Source: Bradyrhizobium tropiciagri (lineage in GTDB: Bacteria > Pseudomonadota > Alphaproteobacteria > Rhizobiales > Xanthobacteraceae). From it: 64,000 bases of DNA. The position numbers were made by a program, and so were the translations under genes. The notes below the pieces were generated by a model. It did not search any database and was not told the DNA's origin. It saw nothing but the letters and a program-made list of their open reading frames with translations. Location: the NCBI RefSeq assembly GCF_018130545.1, contig NZ_JAFCKF010000001.1:1285077-1349076 (forward strand), read 5' to 3'. Below, in pieces: positions 18,821-27,430 of the stretch. Positions within the stretch are counted from its first letter, which is position 1, and every line of letters begins with the position of its first letter.

Positions 18821-20221
18821 ATGACGATGCGACCCGACCCCACGTTTCACGCCTCGCCAAAGCTTGCGATGGAGGCGCCGCCGGAGCAGTTCGCCTATAC
18901 GCTGCTACTCAGTCCCGACTTCAAGAAACCCGACGCGCTCGCGGTAATCGACGTCAGGCCGGGCTCGAAGACCTATGGCAAGATCGTCCATACCGTCACG
19001 ATGCCGAACAAGGGCGACGAATTCCACCATTTCGGCTGGAACGCCTGCTCCTCCGCACTGTCTCCGCTCACCGGACACGCCTTCATCGAGCGGCGCTTTC
19101 TCATCATCCCCGGGCTGCGATCGTCACGCATCTACATCATCGACACCAAGCCTTCGCCGCTCGAGGCGAAGATCCACAAGATCATCGAGCCGGAGGAAGT
19201 GTTCAAGAAGACCGGCTACTCGCGGCCGCACACCATTCATTGCGGGCCGGAAGGCGTTTATGTCTCCACCCTCGGCGGCAGCGGCAAGGACGGCACGCAA
19301 GGCCCGCCCGGCATCTTCATCATGGATTGCGAGACCTTCGACGTGCTCGGCCGCTGGGAGATCGACCGCGGGCCGCAGACGCTGCACTATGATTTCTGGT
19401 GGAATTTGCCGCGCGACTACATGGTGTCGAGCGAGTGGGCGCTGCCGCCGCAATTCGAGAACGGCATCGTGGCCGAGGACCTGCTGGCGAACAAATACGG
19501 TCACCGGCTGCATTTCTGGGATCTGCGGGCGCGGCGCAACGTGCAGACCATCGACCTCGGCGCCAATCACCAGATGGCGCTCGAGGTCAGGCCAGCGCAT
19601 GATCCGATCCGCGAATACGGCTTCGTCGGCGTCGTCGTCGACACCACCAACCTTGAAGCCTCGATCTGGACCTGGTGGCGCGAGGGCGGAAAATTCCACG
19701 CCGAGAAGACCGCGGTCATCCCGCCCGAGCCGGCGCCGAAGGAGAAGCTGCCGCCGCTGTTGCAGGGGTTCGGCGCCGTGCCGCCGCTGGTGACCGATAT
19801 CGACCTGTCGATGGACGACCGCTTCCTCTACGTCTCCTGCTGGGGCACCGGCGAAATGCGCCAATACGACGTCCGCGATCCGCGGAAGCCGAAGCTCGCA
19901 GGTTCGGTGCATATCGGCGGCATCGCCCGCCGCACGCCGCATCCGAACGGCAAGGCGTTTGCCGGCGGCCCGCAGATGGTCGAGATCAGCCGCGACGGCA
20001 AGCGGGTGTACTGGACCAACTCGCTTTATTCGACCTGGGACGACCAGTTCTATCCCGACGGCATGCCTGGCGCCGAGGTCATGGCCAATGTCGGCGCAAA
20101 CGGCGGGCTGGAACTCGCCAAGGACTATTTCGTCGACTTCCCCGAGGGCTATCGCCCGCACCAAATCCGCCTTGAGGGCGGAGACTGTTCGACGGATTCG
20201 TTCTGCTACCCGTCGGTCTGA
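18821..20221 (+). CDS. Selenium-binding protein / methanethiol oxidase family (SBP56)
   Basis: A 466-residue beta-propeller protein of the SELENBP1/SBP56 family. Characterised bacterial and human members (MtoX, SELENBP1) are copper enzymes that oxidise methanethiol. Conserved landmarks are DEFHHFGWNACSS, RPHTIHCGPEGVYVSTLG, the HYDFWWNLPRDYMVSSEW block, and PHPNG...GGPQMVEIS. The human selenium-linked Cys57 position is not Cys here (YTLLLSPDF replaces YLPCIYRN). I see no signal peptide, unlike periplasmic bacterial MtoX. The ATG follows GGGAGGACGTC. A membrane-protein gene follows after 2 bp and is probably co-transcribed. Confidence 0.88.
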   Translation: MTMRPDPTFHASPKLAMEAPPEQFAYTLLLSPDFKKPDALAVIDVRPGSKTYGKIVHTVTMPNKGDEFHHFGWNACSSALSPLTGHAFIERRFLIIPGLRSSRIYIIDTKPSPLEAKIHKIIEPEEVFKKTGYSRPHTIHCGPEGVYVSTLGGSGKDGTQGPPGIFIMDCETFDVLGRWEIDRGPQTLHYDFWWNLPRDYMVSSEWALPPQFENGIVAEDLLANKYGHRLHFWDLRARRNVQTIDLGANHQMALEVRPAHDPIREYGFVGVVVDTTNLEASIWTWWREGGKFHAEKTAVIPPEPAPKEKLPPLLQGFGAVPPLVTDIDLSMDDRFLYVSCWGTGEMRQYDVRDPRKPKLAGSVHIGGIARRTPHPNGKAFAGGPQMVEISRDGKRVYWTNSLYSTWDDQFYPDGMPGAEVMANVGANGGLELAKDYFVDFPEGYRPHQIRLEGGDCSTDSFCYPSV

Positions 20222-20223
20222 AA

Positions 20224-20898
20224 TTGAGCGGCGTCGATCCGACGGCCGTCTGGCTGTGGCTCGCGATTATCGCAAGCGGCCTCTATCACGGAATCAATCC
20301 GGGCATGGGCTGGCCGCTCGCGGTCTCTGCGGGCCTGATGGACAAATCCCAGCGCGCCGTCGTCGGCGCGCTGCTGCCGCTGTCGGCGGGCCATCTCGCA
20401 GCTATGCTGCTCGTGCTGCTGCCGTTCGCACTGTTGATCGCGCTGGTGGAATGGCAACGCCCGATCCAGGTCGCGGCCGGCATCATCGTCATCGGCTTCG
20501 GCCTGATGCGCCTCGTCGATCGCCGTCACCCGCGCGCCCTCGCGCGGATACCGCCGGCCAGATTGGCACTCTGGTCGTTCGCGGTGGCGATTGCACATGG
20601 TGCAGGCCTGATGCTGCTGCCGATCTATCTCGGCCTCTGCGCGACATCATCAGCGCCTGACGGCCACACGGCCGCAGCGCGTGTGATCGACCAGAATCTT
20701 GCGATGGCGCTGCTGGTCGCGCTGGTCCACACCGCCGCCATGCTCGGTGCCGGCGGCCTGCTGGCATGGCTGGTCTATCGCTATCTCGGCGTCAAGTTCG
20801 TTGCCAGGAGCTGGTTCAACCTGGAAACGGTCTGGGCGGTCAGCCTGGTTCTTGTGGGCGTTGCAGCACTCGCCATCAATGTCGCGGAGTGGCGGTGA
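20224..20898 (+). CDS. Polytopic membrane protein paired with the SBP56 gene
   Basis: A 224-residue protein with six or so hydrophobic segments, starting at TTG 2 bp after the SBP56 stop codon, so translational coupling is likely. GLYHGINPGMGWPL near the N terminus and SAGHLAAMLL and AIAHGAGLMLLP later place several His residues in or next to membrane segments, which could bind a metal. The family is not known to me. The tight pairing suggests a role with SBP56, for example copper delivery or substrate movement; that is inference. Confidence 0.7.
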   Translation: MSGVDPTAVWLWLAIIASGLYHGINPGMGWPLAVSAGLMDKSQRAVVGALLPLSAGHLAAMLLVLLPFALLIALVEWQRPIQVAAGIIVIGFGLMRLVDRRHPRALARIPPARLALWSFAVAIAHGAGLMLLPIYLGLCATSSAPDGHTAAARVIDQNLAMALLVALVHTAAMLGAGGLLAWLVYRYLGVKFVARSWFNLETVWAVSLVLVGVAALAINVAEWR

Positions 20899-21035
20899 GC
20901 TGGCGGCACAGCCGGGCTGCCCCGGCGGAGTAATCCTTTCATCCGACTTGATGGTCAGCGCAAATCGGCGCAGTCTCTCCCGGAATCCCCACAGGACAGG
21001 GTCGCGCGCGGAGGCGCGGGGACATTCATCCGTGG

Positions 21036-21911
21036 ATGACAATCATGAATGTCGCGGCGGTGAGACTGGTCATACCGTTGCTGGCACTTGCCGCCGGCGG
21101 CGCAGCAGCGTTCATTTTCGGCATTCACCAAACCCGGCAAATTCTCGGCGTAAGCACGCAATTGATGGCGACGGCGCCATCCGCGCCGGCGATCCCCGCG
21201 CAGGACCAGCACAACACTACACCGGCGAAGGCACAAACCGAGACAGCGGCCCTGACCGACGCGCTCGCAGGACCGGCGCCGGCACCTGGCAGCGACGCGG
21301 TGCCGGAGTTCGACGTCGTCAACATCGAGCCGACTGGCGAGACCGTTGTCGCGGGCCGGGCGCTACCCGGCGCGACGGTGGAATTGCTGCGCAATGGAGA
21401 GGTGCACGATCGTGCAGTGGCGGATCAGTCTGGCCAGTTCGTCATGGTCCCGCGTCCGCTTCCGCCGGGAAATTACGACCTGACACTGCGCATGACGCGT
21501 GACGGCAAGCAGGTGACCTCGAAGCAGAGCGTGGCAGTTGCGCTCGAAGCTGCTGCAAGAGAGCGACCGATGGTGGCGCTGATGGCGCCGGACAAGGCGA
21601 TCCGCGTGTTGTCGCAACCTGCGACCACGGCGCCGGCGGCCGGAAAGACGGCTGTCGATGCCGTCACATCGACCGCATCGATCCCGGCGCCCGCGGCGGC
21701 GACCACCGCCGCATCGAACTCGCCCTCTGTCGTGACCGCGCCGAAAGGCATGATGACCACTGTGTCCCGCGGCGACAGTTTGTGGCGACTCAGCCAGCGC
21801 GCATTCGGTGCCGGACAGCGCTACGCGGTGATCTATCGGGCAAACATGCAGCGTATCCGCAATCCCAACCTGATCTATCCAGGTCAGGTCTTCGTCGTGC
21901 CGGCTAAATAA
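21036..21911 (+). CDS. LysM-domain membrane-anchored protein
   Basis: A 291-residue protein. It has an N-terminal hydrophobic anchor (about residues 5-27), a Ala/Pro-rich linker, a beta-rich segment containing VAGRALPGATVELLRNGEVHDRAVADQSGQF (an Ig-like or carboxypeptidase-regulatory-like fold), another low-complexity linker, and a C-terminal LysM domain of about 50 residues starting TVSRGDSLWRLSQRAFG and ending NLIYPGQVFVVPAK. LysM binds peptidoglycan. The protein probably sits in the inner membrane facing the cell wall. The start may be the Met three codons later. Confidence 0.8.
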   Translation: MTIMNVAAVRLVIPLLALAAGGAAAFIFGIHQTRQILGVSTQLMATAPSAPAIPAQDQHNTTPAKAQTETAALTDALAGPAPAPGSDAVPEFDVVNIEPTGETVVAGRALPGATVELLRNGEVHDRAVADQSGQFVMVPRPLPPGNYDLTLRMTRDGKQVTSKQSVAVALEAAARERPMVALMAPDKAIRVLSQPATTAPAAGKTAVDAVTSTASIPAPAAATTAASNSPSVVTAPKGMMTTVSRGDSLWRLSQRAFGAGQRYAVIYRANMQRIRNPNLIYPGQVFVVPAK

Positions 21912-21934
21912 TAAGGCCGGCATTCCTCCGACAG

Positions 21935-22327
21935 TCACTTCCCGGGGGATTTCAGGAAGGCCACGATCGCTGCGCGATCCTCGGGTGAACGGACGCCGGT
22001 GTACGGCTTCATGCCGTTACCCGACACCACGGCTTCGGGATCCTCGATGAAGCGCAGCAACGTGCGCTCATCCCAGACGATGCCGGATGATTTCATCGCC
22101 TCCGAGTAGGGAAAGTTCGCGACCGATCCGGCCTTCCGGCCGATGATGTTGTGCAGGTTCGGGCCGACACGGTTGTCAGCTTCCTTGACGGTGTGGCAGG
22201 TGCGGCAGGAATTGTTGAACGCCTGCTCGCCGGATACGCCCGCATCCTGGCCATGCGATGGCGACAATGCCAAGGACATCGCCAAGGACATCAACCCGCA
22301 AACGACGACGATGAATCCAGGTCGCAT
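21935..22327 (-). CDS. Periplasmic cytochrome c (c2-type)
   Basis: A 130-residue class I cytochrome c with a signal peptide (MRPGFIVVVCGLMSLAMSLALSPSHGQ). A single haem-binding CRTCH is followed by RVGPNLHNIIGRKAGSVANFPYSEAMKSSG, typical of mitochondrial-like c/c2, and a distal Met in GNGMKPYTGV. It shuttles electrons in the periplasm. It converges on the LysM gene with a gap of 23 bp. No oxidase or reductase gene is adjacent. Confidence 0.93.
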   Translation of the reverse strand: MRPGFIVVVCGLMSLAMSLALSPSHGQDAGVSGEQAFNNSCRTCHTVKEADNRVGPNLHNIIGRKAGSVANFPYSEAMKSSGIVWDERTLLRFIEDPEAVVSGNGMKPYTGVRSPEDRAAIVAFLKSPGK

Positions 22328-22475
22328 CGATCACTCCGCCGCCAATTGCACCAGGCAGCTACCCGCAACAGCGGTCCCTTGTGCCATGCCGTCAACGCAG
22401 AGGCGGCGTGAAAGGTCCTCCCGCAACAGGCCCCACATCTGGCGCAAGCGTGCGCGCCGCACTAGATGTGCCCGC

Positions 22476-23279
22476 ATGCAGCACCCCGCCCTCGAGGATT
22501 TCGTCGCCGGCCACCAGCGCCTGTTTGTCCTGACCGGGGCCGGCTGCAGCACCAATTCGGGCATTCCCGATTACCGCGACAGCGACGGCAACTGGAAGCG
22601 GACGCGGCCGGTCACCATCCAGGCATTTCTGGGCGAGGCCGCGACGCGACAGCGCTACTGGGCGCGCAGCATGGTGGGCTGGCGCCGGTTCGGCCGCGCC
22701 ATGCCGAATGGCGCGCATCGCGCGCTCGCGAAGCTCGAACAGCAAGGCCGCTGCGAGCTGCTGTTGACCCAGAACGTCGACCGGCTGCACCAGGCCGCGG
22801 GCAGCCAGCATGTGATCGACCTGCACGGCCGGCTCGATGTGGTGCGCTGCCTCGGCTGCGGCGCGACGATGCCGCGTGAGCAGTTCCAGGGTGAACTGGC
22901 GCGGCAGAATCCGGCCTGGCTCGCGTTCGATGCCGCTGACGCGCCCGACGGCGACGCCGATCTCGAACAGGATTTTTCATCATTCGCGGTGCCGGCCTGC
23001 ACGGCCTGCGGCGGCGTGCTGAAGCCTGACGTGGTGTTCTTCGGCGAGAACGTGCCGCGCGATACGGTCGCCTCCGCGCAGGCGCATCTCGAGCAGGCCG
23101 ACGCGCTTCTCGTCGTCGGCTCCTCGCTGATGGTCTATTCCGGCTTTCGCTTCGTCCGGATGGCGGAGCAGCGCGGCCTGCCAATCGCCGCCGTCAATCT
23201 CGGCCGCACCCGCGCCGACGATTTGCTCACGCTCAAGGTCGAGGCCCCTTGCGAGGCCGCGCTGTCGTTCATGCTTTAG
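22476..23279 (+). CDS. Sir2-family NAD-dependent deacylase (class II, SIRT4-like)
   Basis: A 267-residue sirtuin. It shows GAGCSTNSGIPDYRD (NAD binding), TQNVDRLHQAAGS, and the catalytic His in DLHGRLDVVRC. Two zinc-binding Cys pairs are present (CLGCG and CTACGG), then LKPDVVFFGENVPRD and GSSLMVYSG. VVFFGENVP and TQNVDRLH place it with class II, SIRT4-type sirtuins, whose members remove lipoyl, biotinyl or other acyl groups from lysine. The ATG chosen begins 15 residues before the NAD motif. It is monocistronic. Confidence 0.9.
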   Translation: MQHPALEDFVAGHQRLFVLTGAGCSTNSGIPDYRDSDGNWKRTRPVTIQAFLGEAATRQRYWARSMVGWRRFGRAMPNGAHRALAKLEQQGRCELLLTQNVDRLHQAAGSQHVIDLHGRLDVVRCLGCGATMPREQFQGELARQNPAWLAFDAADAPDGDADLEQDFSSFAVPACTACGGVLKPDVVFFGENVPRDTVASAQAHLEQADALLVVGSSLMVYSGFRFVRMAEQRGLPIAAVNLGRTRADDLLTLKVEAPCEAALSFML

Positions 23280-23303
23280 GTTGGCGCCCGCTCGCCTGTG
23301 CGC

Positions 23304-23600
23304 TCACGCGCGGTGGCGCGGCGCCTTGGCCATCGGCATGTTGGCGTTCCAGTGCGTCCAGCTGACGCTGGCGAGGCTGCCGAGATCCGTCGCCAGCGGG
23401 CGACGGGTGCGGCGCTCGTACTCGGCGATGCAGCGGCCTGATTCGCCGATCTTGCGCTGCAATTCGTCGATCGTCATCTGCGTGGCGCGGCCGCAATTGG
23501 CCTTGCCGAGCTGATCGACCTCGATCGCCTTCAACGCCGCGCGCAGCTTCTTGAGCTGCGCGCGCTGCCAGGCGATGTGACTATCGCTGTCTACCGTCAT
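23304..23600 (-). CDS. Small charged protein coupled to minE
   Basis: A 98-residue protein rich in Arg, Lys and Ala with a likely helical central part (QRAQLKKLRAALKAIEVDQL...ELQRKIGESGRCIAEYERRTRR). Its start overlaps the minE stop codon by 4 bp, so it is the last gene of the min operon. I do not recognise a characterised family. Position suggests co-expression with the division-site selection system; a role there is inference. Confidence 0.65.
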   Translation of the reverse strand: MTVDSDSHIAWQRAQLKKLRAALKAIEVDQLGKANCGRATQMTIDELQRKIGESGRCIAEYERRTRRPLATDLGSLASVSWTHWNANMPMAKAPRHRA

Positions 23601-23878
23601 GTGGCCGCCACCATCTTTGATCGTTGCACGCCATTGGGAACCTCGATGTCGACCTCGAGCATCGAGACGAACTTGCCCCGGTCCATCCGGACCACGACCT
23701 TGTCGGGATCGACGTCGATGTGCTTGGAGACCACGCTCAGGATTTCCGAGCGGAGCGTCTCCAGCAGGTCGGGTGCGCCGGTCCGGCCGCGCTCATGCGA
23801 AAGCAGGATTTGCAACCGCTCCCGCGCGACGGGCGCCGATGCGGCGCGGCCGCCGAACAGCCGCATTACGTTCATCAT
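23597..23878 (-). CDS. minE: Cell division topological specificity factor MinE
   Basis: A 93-residue MinE. The N-terminal membrane/MinD-contact region (MMNVMRLFGGR...ARERLQILLSHERG) is followed by the beta-strand dimer domain (LRSEILSVVSKHIDVDPDKVVVRMDR, ending in a strand MLEVDIEVP). It stimulates MinD ATPase and restricts the MinCD inhibitor to the poles. It overlaps minD by 4 bp. The length is typical. Confidence 0.95.
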   Translation of the reverse strand: MMNVMRLFGGRAASAPVARERLQILLSHERGRTGAPDLLETLRSEILSVVSKHIDVDPDKVVVRMDRGKFVSMLEVDIEVPNGVQRSKMVAAT

Positions 23879-24690
23879 GCCGCCCTCCGTCGCAGCAGCC
23901 GATCCATCAGACCCTTACGCTCGACCGGCACGGTCATCTCCACCGCTTCGCCCATCAGGCGCCGCACCGCGTCGGTATAGGCCTTCGCCGGCGCGCTGCC
24001 TGCAGCGTTCAGCGTCACCGGGCAGCCGACATTGGAAGCGCGCAGCACGTCCTGGCTCTCCGGGACGATACCGAGCAGCGGCGTGGCAAGGATCTCCAGG
24101 ATGTCGTCGATCGACAGCATCTCGCCGCGGGCGGCGCGGCCGGCATCGTAGCGGGTGACCAGAAGATGCTTCTCGACCCGCTCGCCGCGCTCGGCACGAG
24201 CGGTCTTGGAGTCCAGCATGCCGATGATGCGGTCGGAGTCGCGCACCGACGACACTTCCGGATTGGTGACGATGATGGCCTCGTCGGCATAGCGCATCGC
24301 AAGCGTCGCGCCGCGTTCGATACCGGCCGGGCTGTCGCACAGGATCCAGTCGAACTTGGTCTTGAGGTCGGCGATCACGCGCTTGACGCCCTCTTCGGTC
24401 AGCGCGTCCTTGTCGCGGGTCTGCGACGCCGGCAGCAGCCAGAGGTTCTCCAGCCGCTTGTCGCGGATCAGCGCCTGCGGCAGCTTGGCGACGCCCTGCA
24501 CCACATTGATGAGGTCGAACACCACGCGCCGCTCCGCGCCCATCACGAGGTCGAGGTTACGCAGGCCGACGTCGAAATCGATGACGACGACGTTCTGGCC
24601 CATTTGCGCGAGTGCCGCGCCCAATGCAGCAGTAGAGGTCGTCTTGCCGACCCCGCCCTTCCCAGACGTCACGACCAAAACCTTGGCCAT
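23875..24690 (-). CDS. minD: Septum site-determining ATPase MinD
   Basis: A 271-residue ParA/MinD ATPase. It has the deviant Walker A KGGVGKTTS near residues 10-18, Walker B VIDFDVGLRNLDLVMG, and a C-terminal amphipathic membrane-targeting helix (KGLMDRLLRRR). With MinC it blocks FtsZ ring formation away from midcell. It sits between minC (21 bp upstream) and minE (4-bp overlap). Confidence 0.97.
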   Translation of the reverse strand: MAKVLVVTSGKGGVGKTTSTAALGAALAQMGQNVVVIDFDVGLRNLDLVMGAERRVVFDLINVVQGVAKLPQALIRDKRLENLWLLPASQTRDKDALTEEGVKRVIADLKTKFDWILCDSPAGIERGATLAMRYADEAIIVTNPEVSSVRDSDRIIGMLDSKTARAERGERVEKHLLVTRYDAGRAARGEMLSIDDILEILATPLLGIVPESQDVLRASNVGCPVTLNAAGSAPAKAYTDAVRRLMGEAVEMTVPVERKGLMDRLLRRRAA

Positions 24691-24711
24691 TCTCTCTCTC
24701 CTTGTAGTCGA

Positions 24712-25422
24712 TCAATTCAATGGTGTGATGCGCAGCATTTCGCCCTCGAGCCACGCCTGGGCGGGCCGATGGCGCAGACTGTCAGCGATGTCATCTGCGG
24801 TCTGGTAGTAGCCGTCGATGGCGAGCAGCTCGGCCTCGATCTTCTGACAGAAGATCCGGGCCGCCGAATTGCCGTTGATGCCGGCCATGGCGCGGCCGCG
24901 CAGCGTGCCGTAGACGTGGATCGAGCCGCCGGCGACGATCTCCGCGCCGGAACCGACCGAACCAAGCACAGTGACGTCGCCCTCGGCGAATACGATCGAC
25001 TGGCCGGAACGGACCGGGCTCTCGAGCAGCAGCGACGGCAGCTTGCTCTTGTCCTTGTCTTTGTCCTTCGCCGGCGGCGCCTTGGGCTCGACATGGGTGA
25101 TCGCGCAGGCGCGGCCGCCGGTCAAAAGCGGCGGCATGTTGGCGCCGAGCTTCGATTCGTCGACGCCTTCAATGCCGAGAATCCGGATGTTGCGTTCACC
25201 GAGGCTGCCGATCAGATGCGCGATCGCGGCCTGGCTGAGGTCGACCGACGCGAGGTCGAGCACCACGGGCTTGCCGGTAAAAAAGCCCGGCGATTTCGCC
25301 AGCGTCGCGTCGATCTCGGCGAGCCACGACACGACAGGCACGACCGGCGAGAAAACGAACGCAACGTACGAACGGCCGCGCATGCGGACCTGCTGACGTG
25401 CGACCTGTTGAGTTGCGTCCAT
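24712..25422 (-). CDS. minC: Septum site-determining protein MinC
   Basis: A 236-residue MinC with an N-terminal FtsZ-inhibiting domain (residues about 15-110), a short Lys/Asp-rich linker (KAPPAKDKDKDKSKL), and the C-terminal beta-helix containing VRSGQSIVFAEGDVTVLGSVGSGAEIVAGGSIHVYGTLRGRAMAG, which binds MinD. It is the first gene of the minC-minD-minE-small-gene operon, preceded by CtrA-type boxes. Confidence 0.95.
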   Translation of the reverse strand: MDATQQVARQQVRMRGRSYVAFVFSPVVPVVSWLAEIDATLAKSPGFFTGKPVVLDLASVDLSQAAIAHLIGSLGERNIRILGIEGVDESKLGANMPPLLTGGRACAITHVEPKAPPAKDKDKDKSKLPSLLLESPVRSGQSIVFAEGDVTVLGSVGSGAEIVAGGSIHVYGTLRGRAMAGINGNSAARIFCQKIEAELLAIDGYYQTADDIADSLRHRPAQAWLEGEMLRITPLN

Positions 25423-25448
25423 CGCCCCTGACTCGGTTGTCTTGTCGA

Positions 25449-25488
25449 ATGGTTAACAATCGACCCGCATGGTTAACCGAAGGTTAAC
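25449..25488 (-). promoter_or_regulatory. CtrA-type boxes upstream of minC
   Basis: Two TTAACCAT motifs on the minus strand (25449-25456 and 25469-25476) are exactly 20 bp apart, and a third GTTAAC half-site lies at 25483-25488. All are 27-66 bp before the minC start. TTAACCAT matches the alphaproteobacterial CtrA half-site. CtrA control of min genes is known in Sinorhizobium; the same control here is inferred from the motif. Confidence 0.6.
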
Positions 25489-25582
25489 GGAGGGGGGTGT
25501 TTTCACGGATTTACCGTGACGGCATCGCGGGACCTCACCTCGCAAGGAACGGGGAGAGCGGGCACAGATCCGTGCGTGGCGC

Positions 25583-26329
25583 CTATCTGTGGGCCTGACC
25601 GCGGGACTGCTGCGACAATTGCCGCAGGAAATCATTGGTGTCCTTTGTCAGACCGTTGCTTTGGGTCTGATACCCGCCGGAATTACTGACCGGTGGTGGG
25701 GACGTAAGCGCCTGGGTGGCATGCTGGCGCGGAAACAGCAGGGCGACGACAAGCCCGATTACCGCTACGGCAAATGCGACGTTGACGCTGATGGCAAGGA
25801 CGTCCGGCTTACCGGGCTGCGCCGACGGAACGGGCGCCGCGGGCAACAGACTGGCCTGATCCGGCGAAGGCACCGCCGCGATGACCGGATCGGGCGCAGT
25901 TGCGGGGACGGCCGGCTGGCCGGGACCACTTGCCGCCTCAACTTCCGGATTCGGCGATGCCTTGCCGGGCACACTGCCCGCAACGATCAGCAGCACGAGA
26001 TTGACGACCGCCGAAACAAGGCCCACCGCGCCAGTCAGCGTTTCGAACTGGGCAGGCGGTAGTTTGTTTGCGATCGCGTAGCCGACGATTCCGAGCGGGA
26101 TCACCAGCATGGTCCCGATCAGGAACGATGCGCCGATCCATCCGGACCACCCGATATTCCTGAACCGGCGCGCGAGCAGACGCGCCAGCCAAAGGACAGC
26201 GACAGTGTCAAGCGCACTGACTCCGGTGATGCCTGCTCTGCCAGCAAGCGACAATGCCACATGCGCAATGACCAAAGGGACAGCCCAGGTCCAGAAGACC
26301 TCGCGGTCGACAGTCTCGGGAAATTTCAT
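25583..26329 (-). CDS. Membrane protein with proline/alanine-rich linker
   Basis: A 248-residue protein with about five hydrophobic segments in total. The N-terminal half includes WTWAVPLVIAHVALSLAG, WIGASFLIGTMLVIPLGIVGYAI and a Val/Leu-rich segment. A Pro/Ala-rich linker (about residues 125-180) follows, then a last membrane segment (LAISVNVAFAVAVIGLVVALLF) and a polar Gln/Ser tail. The start MKFPETVDRE was chosen over an upstream Met because the extension is low complexity. I do not recognise the family. Confidence 0.65.
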   Translation of the reverse strand: MKFPETVDREVFWTWAVPLVIAHVALSLAGRAGITGVSALDTVAVLWLARLLARRFRNIGWSGWIGASFLIGTMLVIPLGIVGYAIANKLPPAQFETLTGAVGLVSAVVNLVLLIVAGSVPGKASPNPEVEAASGPGQPAVPATAPDPVIAAVPSPDQASLLPAAPVPSAQPGKPDVLAISVNVAFAVAVIGLVVALLFPRQHATQALTSPPPVSNSGGYQTQSNGLTKDTNDFLRQLSQQSRGQAHR

Positions 26330-26404
26330 CGTCCGTCCTGCCCCTGCCGCCGTGCGAGCGGCGGCAATGCCCTCCACTACCTTTACGGGAATGAGCGCTG
26401 ACGA

Positions 26405-26656
26405 TCAACGCCGCGCTGATGGCGATCGTTCTGCCTGCACGGAAGCATCGAACACCGCGCGGCATGACGGGCTGAGCTGCTCGACCTGGGCGGCCATGCA
26501 ATCCCTGATGCGGCCGCGATCCGGAATGTAGGCGCCGCACAGGCGCACGGCGTCGCCCATGCAGGCCTGACGCTGCATCGATTCGTTCGGTCCGGACTGG
26601 GCCACAGCGGGCGCAATGGTTGCGGCAAGAAGCACGAGGGCAAGGCGAAGTTTCAT
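26405..26656 (-). CDS. Small exported cysteine-containing protein
   Basis: An 83-residue protein with a signal peptide (MKLRLALVLLAATIAPAVAQ) and a mature part with four Cys (QACMGDAVRLCGAYIPDRGRIRDCMAAQ...SCRAVF). The pattern of C-x-x-D-A-x-x-L-C-x(10)-C-M is seen in many short Bradyrhizobium periplasmic proteins of unknown role; the Cys probably form two disulfides. It precedes the membrane protein by about 75 bp on the same strand. Confidence 0.7.
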   Translation of the reverse strand: MKLRLALVLLAATIAPAVAQSGPNESMQRQACMGDAVRLCGAYIPDRGRIRDCMAAQVEQLSPSCRAVFDASVQAERSPSARR

Positions 26657-26703
26657 GGATCACTCTTTCACTGGCGGTTGAAATGTCGGGTCGCGACGGG
26701 ATG

Positions 26704-27420
26704 TCACGACTGCGGCGTGCGGCCGTTGCCGGCCGCGGGCTCGGCGTCGGCTTGCGACGGCGGAAGGTGCAGAAGCGTTGCGATCGTGGTGTCGAGCAGC
26801 TGGGTCCAGGCGGTTTCCGCATCGATCTCCGGCGCGATCCGGCCGAGCAGCATCGGAAACGATGGCGGCTGGTTGAGCGCGGCATTGAGCAGCGCGAAGA
26901 ACAGCGCCGGATGGCTGCTGCGGACGATGCCGGCATCGATGCCGGCCTGGAAAAGCTCGCGCGCCGACTCATACGCCGGACGCAGCAGCTTCTCGGTCAC
27001 GAGCGTCGCGCGCTCGGGGCTCTCGGCGCCGCGCCGAACCACGAAATTGCGGACCTCCGGATGCGCTGCGTAGAACGTCGCGACGCGGATGATCAGCGCG
27101 CGCAGCCGATCGTCGAGCGAACGGCTGCCGTCGTGGGCGATCGCATGCACCTCGGCCATCGCGGGCACGGCAAGCGTCACGATGCGGTCGAGGCAGGCCT
27201 CCCACAGCGCGGCCTTGTTACCGAAATGAACGCGCACGAGATTCGGCGCGACGCCCGCCGCCGCCGCGACACTGCGCAGGTCCGCGCCGTCGAAGCCGAG
27301 ATTTGCGAAGGCCTCGGTCGCCGCGATCAGCAGCGCCTGACGACCGTCGGGCATGTCCTTGCTGCGGCGTCCTTTGGGCCGGGAGGCCGGCAGCGCGGCG
27401 GTAGTCTTGGTCTCAATCAT
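26704..27420 (-). CDS. TetR-family transcriptional regulator
   Basis: A 238-residue TetR-type repressor. After a basic leader of about 25 residues comes the helix-turn-helix (ALLIAATEAFANLGFDGADLRSVAAAAGVAPNLVRVHFGNKAALWEACLD), then an all-helical ligand domain. The recognition helix region NLVRVHFGNK is typical. A perfect-armed palindrome lies 11 bp upstream of its start, suggesting autoregulation. The regulated target beyond itself is unclear. Confidence 0.9.
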   Translation of the reverse strand: MIETKTTAALPASRPKGRRSKDMPDGRQALLIAATEAFANLGFDGADLRSVAAAAGVAPNLVRVHFGNKAALWEACLDRIVTLAVPAMAEVHAIAHDGSRSLDDRLRALIIRVATFYAAHPEVRNFVVRRGAESPERATLVTEKLLRPAYESARELFQAGIDAGIVRSSHPALFFALLNAALNQPPSFPMLLGRIAPEIDAETAWTQLLDTTIATLLHLPPSQADAEPAAGNGRTPQS

Positions 27421-27430
27421 CGCTCACCAA

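Noticed and set aside
23599-25431. 610-codon open frame on the plus strand across the min operon
   Set aside because: Shadow of minE, minD and minC, which are certain.
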